NCBI GenBank assembly: GCA_015494645.1
Contig: WGAU01000133.1
Span: forward strand, 1-10,447
Source of the DNA: Aquificota bacterium
Lineage (GTDB): Bacteria; Thermosulfidibacterota; Thermosulfidibacteria; Thermosulfidibacterales; Thermosulfidibacteraceae
DNA length: 10,447 nt
Direction: 5' to 3'
In this document: positions 1 to 6,920 of the stretch, one piece after another
Layout of the letters: the number at the start of each line of letters is the position of its first letter
How positions within the stretch are numbered: position 1 is the first letter of the stretch
The notes under the pieces: generated by a model
The model's database searches: none
The model's input: only the letters and a program-made list of their open reading frames with translations
What the model was told of the DNA's origin: nothing
Program-made: the position numbers and the translations under genes

Positions 1-10
1 AAAAAAGTGA

Positions 11-16
11 GGAGGA
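11..16 (+). promoter_or_regulatory. Shine-Dalgarno of tig
   Basis: GGAGGA sits 3 nt before the ATG at 20, with the G/A-rich tract continuing. It is the only translation signal in the short leader visible here and supports the chosen start. Confidence 0.6.
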
Positions 17-19
17 AAG

Positions 20-1321
20 ATGAAGGTAGAGATTGAGGAGTTGGCCCCCTGCAAAAAATCCGTTCTGGTGGAGGTTCCTCAGGAGAGGGTAGATGCCGCT
101 TTCAAAGAGGTTTACAACCAGTTGAAAAGGGAAGTTCGCATTCCTGGATTTCGTCCGGGCAAGGCGCCTCTTTCCATAGTTAAAGCTCGTTTTGGGGAAT
201 ACGCTAAAGCACAGGTGATGGAGGCCCTTTTCAGGGAGTCCTATGAGAAGTTGCTGGAAGAGCATGACTTAAAGCCTGCTGCCGATCCTTCCTTTGAGGA
301 TGTGGAGTTTGATGAGGGTAAGCCCTTTAAATACAGGGTTGTTATGGAGGTTCATCCGGAGTTTGAGCTTAAAGACTATACAAATATAGAAGTTGAGAAG
401 GAGAAGTTTGTGATAACTGATGAGGATGTGGACAGATTCATAGACGAGTTGAGGCAGAACATGGCTACTTTGGAGGATAAAGACGGTCCCGCTGAGATGG
501 GGGATGTAGTCGTTATGGATTACGAGGTTTACGAAGGGGGCGAGCCTATTGAGGACAGCAAGATAGAGGGGGCTACTATTACATTAGGGGCAGGAGAGAC
601 GGTTAAAGGGTTTGACGAGCAGGTTGTGGGACACAAGGCTGGAGACAGGTTTGATGTAGAGGTGGAGTTTCCAGAAGATCACTTTGACAAGAGGGTGGCC
701 GGCAAGAAGGTGGCATTTAAGTGTGTTTTGAAAAGTGTAAAGAGAAAATTGGTTCCTGAGCTTGACGAGGAGTTTGCCAAGAAGTTTGGAGTGGAAACGG
801 TTGAGGCTCTTAAGGAGAAGGCGAGGGCTCAGCTTGAGGAGGAGCTTGCCAAGACAGCACACAACAACGCCCTTGCAAGGTTAGCCGAGAAGCTAGCGGA
901 ACAGTATGATTTCCCGTTGCCTCCGAGTCTTGTTGAGCAGGAGCTTGAGAAGCGGATGAAGGATTACGAGTTGGATCTCAGGATTCAGGGGGTTCAGCCC
1001 AAAGAAGAGGATTTGGAGAAAAAGAGGGATGAGCTTAAAGGAGCTGTGGAGAAAGATCTCAGGTTGGCCTATGTCCTTAGAGAGATCGCTAAGAAAGAAG
1101 GGGTTGAGGTCACAAGAGGGGATGTTGAGGCTCATCTTGAGCGACTTTCCAAATCCTCAAACATCCCTATGGAACAGATAGTTTCCATTATGCAGAAAAC
1201 AGGCAAATTGAACAGCCTGATAGAGGATATGTTGATCAAGAAGACCCTTGAGCATCTTTTAACCAAAGTGAAGGTGGTGGAGAAGGAGACACCTCTTAAA
1301 AGGGAGGAGGGGGATAGGTAA
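20..1321 (+). CDS. tig: Trigger factor, ribosome-associated chaperone and peptidyl-prolyl isomerase
   Basis: This 433-residue protein has the normal length and architecture of trigger factor. It binds at the ribosome exit tunnel, shields nascent chains and catalyses Xaa-Pro cis-trans isomerisation in the cytoplasm. The ribosome-docking signature GFRPGKAP is at residues 43-50 of the N-terminal domain. An FKBP-like isomerase domain spans about residues 160-240 (from GDVVVMDYEV to VAFKCVLKSV). The remaining 190 residues are Glu/Lys-rich and helical, matching the C-terminal chaperone arms. The ATG start is supported by GGAGGA at 11-16. Its stop overlaps the clpP start as TAATG, so translation is probably coupled. 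It is the first visible gene of the tig-clpP-clpX-lon operon. Any promoter lies upstream of the window, since the 19 bases before the gene hold only the ribosome binding site. Confidence 0.97.
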   Translation: MKVEIEELAPCKKSVLVEVPQERVDAAFKEVYNQLKREVRIPGFRPGKAPLSIVKARFGEYAKAQVMEALFRESYEKLLEEHDLKPAADPSFEDVEFDEGKPFKYRVVMEVHPEFELKDYTNIEVEKEKFVITDEDVDRFIDELRQNMATLEDKDGPAEMGDVVVMDYEVYEGGEPIEDSKIEGATITLGAGETVKGFDEQVVGHKAGDRFDVEVEFPEDHFDKRVAGKKVAFKCVLKSVKRKLVPELDEEFAKKFGVETVEALKEKARAQLEEELAKTAHNNALARLAEKLAEQYDFPLPPSLVEQELEKRMKDYELDLRIQGVQPKEEDLEKKRDELKGAVEKDLRLAYVLREIAKKEGVEVTRGDVEAHLERLSKSSNIPMEQIVSIMQKTGKLNSLIEDMLIKKTLEHLLTKVKVVEKETPLKREEGDR

Positions 1322-1929
1322 TGCCGTTGATTCCCATTGTTGTGGAGCAGACGGACAGGGGAGAGAGGGCCTATGATATTTATTCCCGTCTGCTTAAAGA
1401 CAGGATCATTTTCTTGGGTACTCCTATAGATGATCATGTGGCCAACTTGGTTGTAGCCCAGCTACTCTTTTTGGAAGCTGAGGATCCGCAGAAGGATATC
1501 TATCTTTACATAAACTCCCCCGGTGGATCTGTTACTGCTGGATTGGCCATATACGATACTATGCAGTACGTTAAGCCTGATGTGAGCACCATCTGTATCG
1601 GGCAGGCGGCCAGTATGGCTGCGGTGCTTCTTGCCGCCGGGGCGAAGGGTAAAAGGTACGCCCTTCCCCATTCCCGTGTGATGATACATCAGCCTATAGG
1701 GGGCTTTCACGGTCAGGCAAAGGAAATAGAGATACACGCCAAGGAGATATTGAAGTTGAAGGAAACGCTGGAGAGTATTTTAGCTAAGCATACGGGACAG
1801 CCCATTGAAAAGATAAGGCAGGATACGGATAGGGATTACTTCATGAGCGCTGATGAGGCCAAAGAGTACGGCATAGTGGACCAAGTGATAGTTTCAAGGG
1901 GAAGGACCTCTAAAAGAAGGGGGAGATAG
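1321..1929 (+). CDS. clpP: ATP-dependent Clp protease proteolytic subunit ClpP
   Basis: This is the serine peptidase that forms the 14-subunit barrel capped by ClpX or another Clp ATPase. At 202 residues it has the family length. The catalytic triad is visible as Ser98 in GQAASMAAVLL, His123 in MIHQP and Asp172 in DRDYFMSADEA. The oxyanion/substrate segment YINSPGGSVTAG is at residues 63-74. The N-terminus (MPLIPIVVEQTDRGERAYDIYSRLL) is the usual start of mature ClpP, so there is little or no long propeptide to remove. The C-terminus ends in a basic Arg/Lys-rich tail. The start codon shares its A with the tig stop (TAATG), and clpX follows after 2 nt, so ClpP and its ATPase partner should be made together. 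Confidence 0.98.
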   Translation: MPLIPIVVEQTDRGERAYDIYSRLLKDRIIFLGTPIDDHVANLVVAQLLFLEAEDPQKDIYLYINSPGGSVTAGLAIYDTMQYVKPDVSTICIGQAASMAAVLLAAGAKGKRYALPHSRVMIHQPIGGFHGQAKEIEIHAKEILKLKETLESILAKHTGQPIEKIRQDTDRDYFMSADEAKEYGIVDQVIVSRGRTSKRRGR

Positions 1930-1931
1930 CC

Positions 1932-3158
1932 ATGTTTGATGAGGGGGGCGAGATTAGGTGTTCCTTCTGCGGTAAAAGTCAGAAAGAGGTTAGAAAGATC
2001 ATAGCAGGTCCTGGTGTTTATATATGTGATAGATGTGTGGGGCTATGCAACAGGATCATAAACAACAGCGAGCGTTCTGCAGAAAAATACAAGCCGGAAA
2101 AGTTACCCACTCCCAAGGAGATAAAGGAATTCCTTGACCAGTACGTTATAGGTCAGGAAAAGGCCAAGAAGGTAATCTCCGTTGCCGTTTACAACCACTA
2201 CAAAAGGGTGTTTGGAGAGGTGAAGGACGACGGTGTGGAGCTACAGAAATCAAACATACTGCTCATAGGACCCACAGGTTCCGGTAAGACCCTGATCGCT
2301 CAGTGTCTTGCCAAGCTTTTGGATGTTCCCTTTGCCATCGCGGATGCTACAACCCTGACTGAGGCAGGTTATGTGGGGGAGGATGTGGAGAATGTGCTTT
2401 TGAGGCTTGTTCAGGCGGCAGATTACGACATAGAGAGGGCGGAGATTGGCATAGTTTACATAGACGAGATAGATAAGATTGCGAGAAAGTCTGAGAATCC
2501 CTCCATCACTCGGGATGTTTCTGGAGAGGGGGTGCAACAGGCCCTGTTGAAGATCCTTGAAGGGACCGTTGCCAATGTGCCTCCTCAGGGGGGAAGGAAG
2601 CATCCCCATCAGGAGATGATTCAGGTGGACACCACCAACATACTGTTCATTTGTGGCGGGGCTTTTGTGGGACTTGATAGGATTATTGAAAGGAGGATTG
2701 GCAAGGCTTCTATAGGTTTTGGCAAGGAGAGCGCCAAAAAGGTGGATAAGGATGAAATACTTGAGCATGTCCAGCCTATAGATCTGATAAAGTACGGGAT
2801 GATACCTGAGTTTGTTGGTAGGGTGCCTGTGATTGCAACTCTACACAAGCTCACCGAGAAGGATCTTTACAGGATACTGGTGGAGCCTAAGAACGCTTTG
2901 GTGAAACAATACGCCAAGATGTTTGAGATGGAAGGGGTTAAGCTCACGTTCACCGATGGTGCTCTGAAGCTCATTGCCAGAGAAGCCATAGAGAGGGGAC
3001 TGGGTGCCAGAGGACTCAGGGCTATAATGGAAGAGATTATGCTCGATATAATGTATGAGATACCTTCTTTGGCAGGGCAGGTGAAAGAGTGTATAATCAA
3101 CGAGGAGGTTGTTAAGAAGAGAAAACAGCCTATATTAGTCTATCAAAAAGCGAGCTGA
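1932..3158 (+). CDS. clpX: ATP-dependent Clp protease ATP-binding subunit ClpX
   Basis: ClpX is the hexameric AAA+ unfoldase that feeds substrates into ClpP. The 408-residue protein has every expected landmark. The N-terminal zinc-binding dimerisation domain has Cys10, Cys13, Cys32 and Cys35. Walker A GPTGSGKT is at 113-120 and Walker B IVYIDEID at 174-181. The substrate-gripping pore loop GYVG is at 146-149 and the RKH loop at 222-224. The ClpP-docking IGF loop is at 261-263, which confirms that this ATPase partners ClpP. The arginine finger is Arg297 (EFVGR) and the sensor-2 Arg360 lies in GARGLR. The gene begins 2 nt after clpP, with its GGGGGAGA ribosome binding site inside the clpP end, and lies 7 nt before lon. 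Confidence 0.98.
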   Translation: MFDEGGEIRCSFCGKSQKEVRKIIAGPGVYICDRCVGLCNRIINNSERSAEKYKPEKLPTPKEIKEFLDQYVIGQEKAKKVISVAVYNHYKRVFGEVKDDGVELQKSNILLIGPTGSGKTLIAQCLAKLLDVPFAIADATTLTEAGYVGEDVENVLLRLVQAADYDIERAEIGIVYIDEIDKIARKSENPSITRDVSGEGVQQALLKILEGTVANVPPQGGRKHPHQEMIQVDTTNILFICGGAFVGLDRIIERRIGKASIGFGKESAKKVDKDEILEHVQPIDLIKYGMIPEFVGRVPVIATLHKLTEKDLYRILVEPKNALVKQYAKMFEMEGVKLTFTDGALKLIAREAIERGLGARGLRAIMEEIMLDIMYEIPSLAGQVKECIINEEVVKKRKQPILVYQKAS

Positions 3159-3165
3159 GGATAGC

Positions 3166-5544
3166 ATGAAGAATAAAGATACATATCCGGTAATACCGCT
3201 GAGGGATTTAGTGGTTTTTCCTGGTTCCATCGTGCCCCTTTTTGTGGGTAGGGAACGTTCTGTGAAGGCCACGGAGTTTGCCTTGAGGACGGACAAACAG
3301 CTCTTTTTGGTGACCCAGGTGGATCCGGATATAGATGAGCCGGCAAGGGAAGATGTGTTTGGTGTGGGAGTTATAGCTTCCATTATCCAGAGCATAAAGC
3401 TTCCTGATGGCACCATAAAAATGCTGGTTGAGGGGATATGCAGGGCGAGACTCCTTGAGTTCTATGATCAGGGCGAGTTTATCAGGGCCAAGGTGCTTCC
3501 TATATTTTCCGATTCTCCCCAAACCGAGGAGGGGGAGGCTGTAAGGAGGCTTATTGAAGAAGCCTTTGAAAAGTACTCTGAGCTTAGTCAAAAGGTTCCG
3601 AGTGAGGTGGTTTCTTCTGTTAGAGAGATGGAGGATCTGGATAGGTTTGCAGACACGGTTGCCTTTCATCTTTCTGTAAAGACCCACGAAAAGCAGAGGA
3701 TTTTGAGCACCATAGACGTTACCGAAAGGCTGAAACGTATATACCGGGTGCTCCTTTCTGAGATAGAGATCTTAGAGGTTGAAAAGAAGATAAAAGAGGA
3801 AGTCAAGAAACAGATAGAAAGGAATCAGAAGGAGTACTACCTGAATGAGCAGCTTAAGGCCATTCAGAAGGAGTTGGGTAGGGGGGAATTTGATGAGATA
3901 GAGGAGCTGAGGGAGGCTATTAAGAAGGCGGGGATGCCTCCTGAGGTTAGGAAAAAAGCAGAAGCAGAACTCAGAAAGTTTGAGATGATGCCTCCTACCT
4001 CTGCCGAAGCCACAGTGGTCAGAAACTACCTTGATTGGCTTGTTAACCTTCCGTGGAGCAAGAGGAGCCGCGATAGACTGGATCTTGAAAAGGCGAGGAG
4101 GATATTGGATGAAGATCACTACGGTCTGAAAGAGGTTAAGGAGAGAATTCTTGAGTACCTTGCTGTGAGAAAGCGCACCAAAAGCAACAAAGGACCTATT
4201 CTCTGTCTCGTTGGACCTCCCGGTGTAGGAAAGACCTCTTTGGGCAAGTCCATTGCTAAGGCCATGGGTAGGAGATTCGTGAGGGTTTCTTTGGGAGGCG
4301 TAAGGGACGAGGCGGAGATCAGAGGGCACAGAAGAACCTATGTTGGTGCTCTGCCCGGCCGTATAATACAGATGATTCGCAGGGCAGGCACAAAGAACCC
4401 TGTCATGGTACTGGATGAGATAGATAAGCTTGGTTCTGATTTCAGGGGCGATCCCTCTTCTGCCCTTCTTGAGGTGCTTGATCCGGAACAGAACAGCCGG
4501 TTCAGCGATCACTATCTTGGGGTGGACTTTGATCTATCTGAGGTTTTCTTTATAGCCACTGCCAATGTTATTCACACCATCCCCAGACCTCTTTTGGACA
4601 GGATGGAAGTCATAAGGATCCCTGGATACACGGAGGTTGAAAAATTACATATAGCCAGAGATTATCTTCTCCCCAAACTGTACAAGGCTCACGGTCTTAA
4701 ATCCGACGAGATGAAGGTTTCCGATGAGGTGCTTCTAAAGATCATAAGGGAATACACCAAGGAGGCTGGAGTTAGAAATCTGGAGAGGGAGCTTGCAAAG
4801 CTTTGCCGCAAGGTGGTTAAGGGCATAACTATTGGAGAGCTTAAGCCTCCGGTGGTGGTGGATGAGGCTTTGGTGGAAGAGCTTTTAGGAGTTCCAAAGT
4901 ACAAACGTCAGGATGCCCTTAAGGAGCCTGAGGTTGGAGTGGTGCAGGGCCTTGCCTGGACCGAAAACGGAGGTGAGCTCCTTCTCACGGAGGTGCTTGC
5001 CGTTGAAGGTAAGGGAGAGCTGATCCTTACTGGTCAGCTTGGAGATGTGATGCAGGAGTCTGCAAGGGCGGCTCTTTCCTATGTGCGTTCTCGTAGAGAT
5101 GTTTTGGGTATACCCAAGAACTTTCACAAGATGTTTGATCTTCACATACATGTGCCTGAGGGAGCCATTCCTAAGGATGGCCCTTCTGCTGGAATTACCA
5201 TAGCCACAGCCATAGCGAGCGCTCTCTCTGGGCACCCTGTCAGGTGCGATATCGCCATGACTGGAGAGATTACTCTACGGGGTAAGGTGCTGCCCATAGG
5301 TGGCCTTAAAGAGAAGCTTCTTGCTGCCAAAAGAAGTGGGATAAAGAAGGTAATTATCCCAAAGGGCAACGAGAAGGATCTGGCGGAAGTTGAGGATGAG
5401 ATAAAGCAGGGGCTTGAAATCATCCCGGTTGAGGATATGGATCAGGTGCTAAAGATTGCTCTGATAGGCTGGAGTCCAGAAAAAAGCATATCTATCCCTA
5501 AGTCCTTGAGATTTTCCGAGCAAAGGGAGTTTACCGTTAGCTAA
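3166..5544 (+). CDS. lon: ATP-dependent protease Lon (LonA type)
   Basis: Lon is a soluble cytoplasmic AAA+ serine protease that destroys misfolded and some regulatory proteins. The 792-residue protein has the LonA layout. An N-terminal substrate domain begins at YPVIPLRDLVVFPG. A coiled-coil linker with YYLNEQLKAIQKELG follows. The AAA+ module has Walker A GPPGVGKT at 350-357 and Walker B VMVLDEID at 413-420. The C-terminal protease domain has the Ser-Lys dyad: Ser674 in DGPSAG and Lys717 in GGLKEKLLAA. No transmembrane insertion is seen, which excludes LonB. It starts 7 nt after clpX with a modest GAGG ribosome binding site. The last residues after about 765 form a short non-conserved tail. 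The stop at 5542-5544 overlaps the stop of the convergent HD-GYP gene. Confidence 0.98.
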   Translation: MKNKDTYPVIPLRDLVVFPGSIVPLFVGRERSVKATEFALRTDKQLFLVTQVDPDIDEPAREDVFGVGVIASIIQSIKLPDGTIKMLVEGICRARLLEFYDQGEFIRAKVLPIFSDSPQTEEGEAVRRLIEEAFEKYSELSQKVPSEVVSSVREMEDLDRFADTVAFHLSVKTHEKQRILSTIDVTERLKRIYRVLLSEIEILEVEKKIKEEVKKQIERNQKEYYLNEQLKAIQKELGRGEFDEIEELREAIKKAGMPPEVRKKAEAELRKFEMMPPTSAEATVVRNYLDWLVNLPWSKRSRDRLDLEKARRILDEDHYGLKEVKERILEYLAVRKRTKSNKGPILCLVGPPGVGKTSLGKSIAKAMGRRFVRVSLGGVRDEAEIRGHRRTYVGALPGRIIQMIRRAGTKNPVMVLDEIDKLGSDFRGDPSSALLEVLDPEQNSRFSDHYLGVDFDLSEVFFIATANVIHTIPRPLLDRMEVIRIPGYTEVEKLHIARDYLLPKLYKAHGLKSDEMKVSDEVLLKIIREYTKEAGVRNLERELAKLCRKVVKGITIGELKPPVVVDEALVEELLGVPKYKRQDALKEPEVGVVQGLAWTENGGELLLTEVLAVEGKGELILTGQLGDVMQESARAALSYVRSRRDVLGIPKNFHKMFDLHIHVPEGAIPKDGPSAGITIATAIASALSGHPVRCDIAMTGEITLRGKVLPIGGLKEKLLAAKRSGIKKVIIPKGNEKDLAEVEDEIKQGLEIIPVEDMDQVLKIALIGWSPEKSISIPKSLRFSEQREFTVS

Positions 5545-6809
5545 AAGGTTAGCCCTATTTCTTCAAAGATGTGTTCTCTATCTTCTTGAGCTTGTTGGAT
5601 GAGGTGCTTGGCATAGTCAATGTTCTCAATGACAGTTTTTCCGATAGTTTCGTCTATTCCTGTGCCTGAAAGATCCTGTAAAACCTGCCTTGCCTGTTCA
5701 GGGGTCATCCCTTTTCTGTAGGGTCTGTCTTCTAAAATAGCGGTGGTTATGTCTGCCACAGCCACGATCCTTGATCCCAAGGAAAGATCCTTACCGGTGA
5801 GCCTAGCCGGGTATCCCTTACCGTCCAGTCTTTCGTGGTGCTGAGCAGCCCATTTGGTTATGGTGGTGAGGTGAGGGATCTGTTCAAGGGTTCTGAAGGT
5901 GGAGAAGGGATGAACCCTCATAACCGCCCATTCTTCGGGGGTGAGCCTTGCGGGTTTGTTCAGTATATGTTCTGGAACAACCAGTTTCCCTATGTCGTGA
6001 AGATACCCTGATATTTCCAAGTGATCCAAGGTCTTGTCCTTGAAACCGTACTCTTCCCCGAGCCAACGGGCAATGTATGCCACTCCTTTGGAATGTATCC
6101 TTGTGAAGGGACTTTTTACGTCAATAAGGATAGAGAAAAGCCGTGCGATGTGTTTCAGCTCTGTGTCTGGGATAAGGGTTGTGTAACTCTGGAAGGCTAT
6201 CTCTGTTTCCTTTTTGAAATATTCAAGGCGTTCCCAAAAGATATCCTTTTCCGCAACTTTTAAGAAAGCGTCTATTATCTCTGGAGCGAAAGCTTCCTTT
6301 TTGTTTCTAAATTCCCCTATGATTTCTGGAACATGAAACAGGATGTTTTGGAGCTTTCTTGTTCTTACCTCTATCTTGTCGGCAAAGTAGATGATGTTGG
6401 CCTTTATGGCAGTGTCGTAACTTGTCTCTCGCTGCAGTATCTTCCAAGGTGTGTGGTGATAAAGGATGGGTTTGGCTATGTTGGCAAAGTAGGAAAAGTT
6501 TTTAAGTATCTGGTATCCCAGTGTGGTATGTCTGCTGAGGGCTTCTTCATCTTCTTTCAGAACCTTAAGCTTGTCGGAGAAAGTAATTATGCCTATGTCG
6601 TGTAGTGAGCCGGCTATGGTTATGTCTTCTAAATCTTTGCCCTTAAATCCGAGTTCCCTTCCCAAGATGCGGCATATGTAGGAGACCTTTAGCTGGTGTG
6701 CAACGAGAGGGTTGTTGGGGCCGCTGTCCATCACCTCGGCGAGGGCAAAGACCAAGCTTTCAAGAGGGATCATTCCGTAAGGCATATGAAGTTTACATCT
6801 ACAGACCAT
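5541..6809 (-). CDS. Tandem HD / HD-GYP domain phosphohydrolase, probable c-di-GMP phosphodiesterase
   Basis: The 422-residue soluble protein has two HD-superfamily domains. The C-terminal one, about residues 230-400, is a good HD-GYP domain: His239, His271-Asp272 with Lys275 (HDIGK), His300, His324-His325, GKGYP at 330-334, Asp353 and RPYR at 362-365. HD-GYP proteins hydrolyse cyclic di-GMP, and some act on cGAMP, at a bi- or trinuclear metal site. The N-terminal domain, about 15-150, keeps an HD pattern (His38, His70-Asp71, His94, His118-His119, Asp144) but has no GYP motif. Its substrate, if any, is unknown. A helical linker joins them. There is no receiver, PAS or membrane segment. The ATG is preceded by AAAGGA at an 8-nt spacing; Met9 and Met13 are weaker alternatives. 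It is divergent from a chemoreceptor, which suggests a link to motility control. Confidence 0.88.
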   Translation of the reverse strand: MVCRCKLHMPYGMIPLESLVFALAEVMDSGPNNPLVAHQLKVSYICRILGRELGFKGKDLEDITIAGSLHDIGIITFSDKLKVLKEDEEALSRHTTLGYQILKNFSYFANIAKPILYHHTPWKILQRETSYDTAIKANIIYFADKIEVRTRKLQNILFHVPEIIGEFRNKKEAFAPEIIDAFLKVAEKDIFWERLEYFKKETEIAFQSYTTLIPDTELKHIARLFSILIDVKSPFTRIHSKGVAYIARWLGEEYGFKDKTLDHLEISGYLHDIGKLVVPEHILNKPARLTPEEWAVMRVHPFSTFRTLEQIPHLTTITKWAAQHHERLDGKGYPARLTGKDLSLGSRIVAVADITTAILEDRPYRKGMTPEQARQVLQDLSGTGIDETIGKTVIENIDYAKHLIQQAQEDREHIFEEIGLTF

Positions 6810-6823
6810 TGTGAGTTTCCTTT

Positions 6824-6851
6824 AACCTTACCTTAAAAATTTTGCAAGGTT
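6824..6851. repeat. Short inverted repeat in the HD-GYP / chemoreceptor intergenic region
   Basis: AACCTT (6824-6829) and AAGGTT (6846-6851) form a 6-bp inverted repeat around an A/T-rich core of 16 bases. The right arm touches the candidate -35 of the chemoreceptor gene and the left arm lies just upstream of the HD-GYP ribosome binding site. It could be a shared operator, but arms this short can arise by chance. Confidence 0.25.
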
Positions 6852-6879
6852 GACGAATATTAAACTTGAGATGTAAATT
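6850..6879 (+). promoter_or_regulatory. Candidate sigma-70-type promoter of the chemoreceptor operon
   Basis: TTGACG (6850-6855, 5/6 to the -35 consensus) is followed after 18 nt by TAAATT (6874-6879, 4/6 to the -10). Transcription would start near 6886 and give a leader of about 35 nt. It lies in the 111-bp gap between two divergent genes, where a promoter is expected. I see no match to the flagellar sigma-28 consensus. The call rests on sequence match alone. Confidence 0.38.
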
Positions 6880-6907
6880 ATGCTCAAATGTGGACTTGAT
6901 AAAGATT

Positions 6908-6913
6908 GGAGGT
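6908..6913 (+). promoter_or_regulatory. Shine-Dalgarno that fixes the chemoreceptor start
   Basis: GGAGGT lies 7 nt before the ATG at 6921. The reading frame is open upstream to a TTG at 6906, but that codon overlaps the Shine-Dalgarno itself and has no signal of its own. The start is therefore placed at 6921. Confidence 0.8.
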
Positions 6914-6920
6914 AGTTCTG

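Noticed and set aside
3772..4512. 246-codon open frame on the minus strand inside lon
   Set aside because: It is fully antisense to conserved Lon coding sequence, has no family-like motifs and no ribosome binding site. It is a by-product of the purine-rich lon codons.
5540..5563. Terminator after lon
   Set aside because: The stem is only 5 A/T-rich pairs and the following run (CCTATTTCTTC) is a weak T tract. It is too weak to call as a feature.
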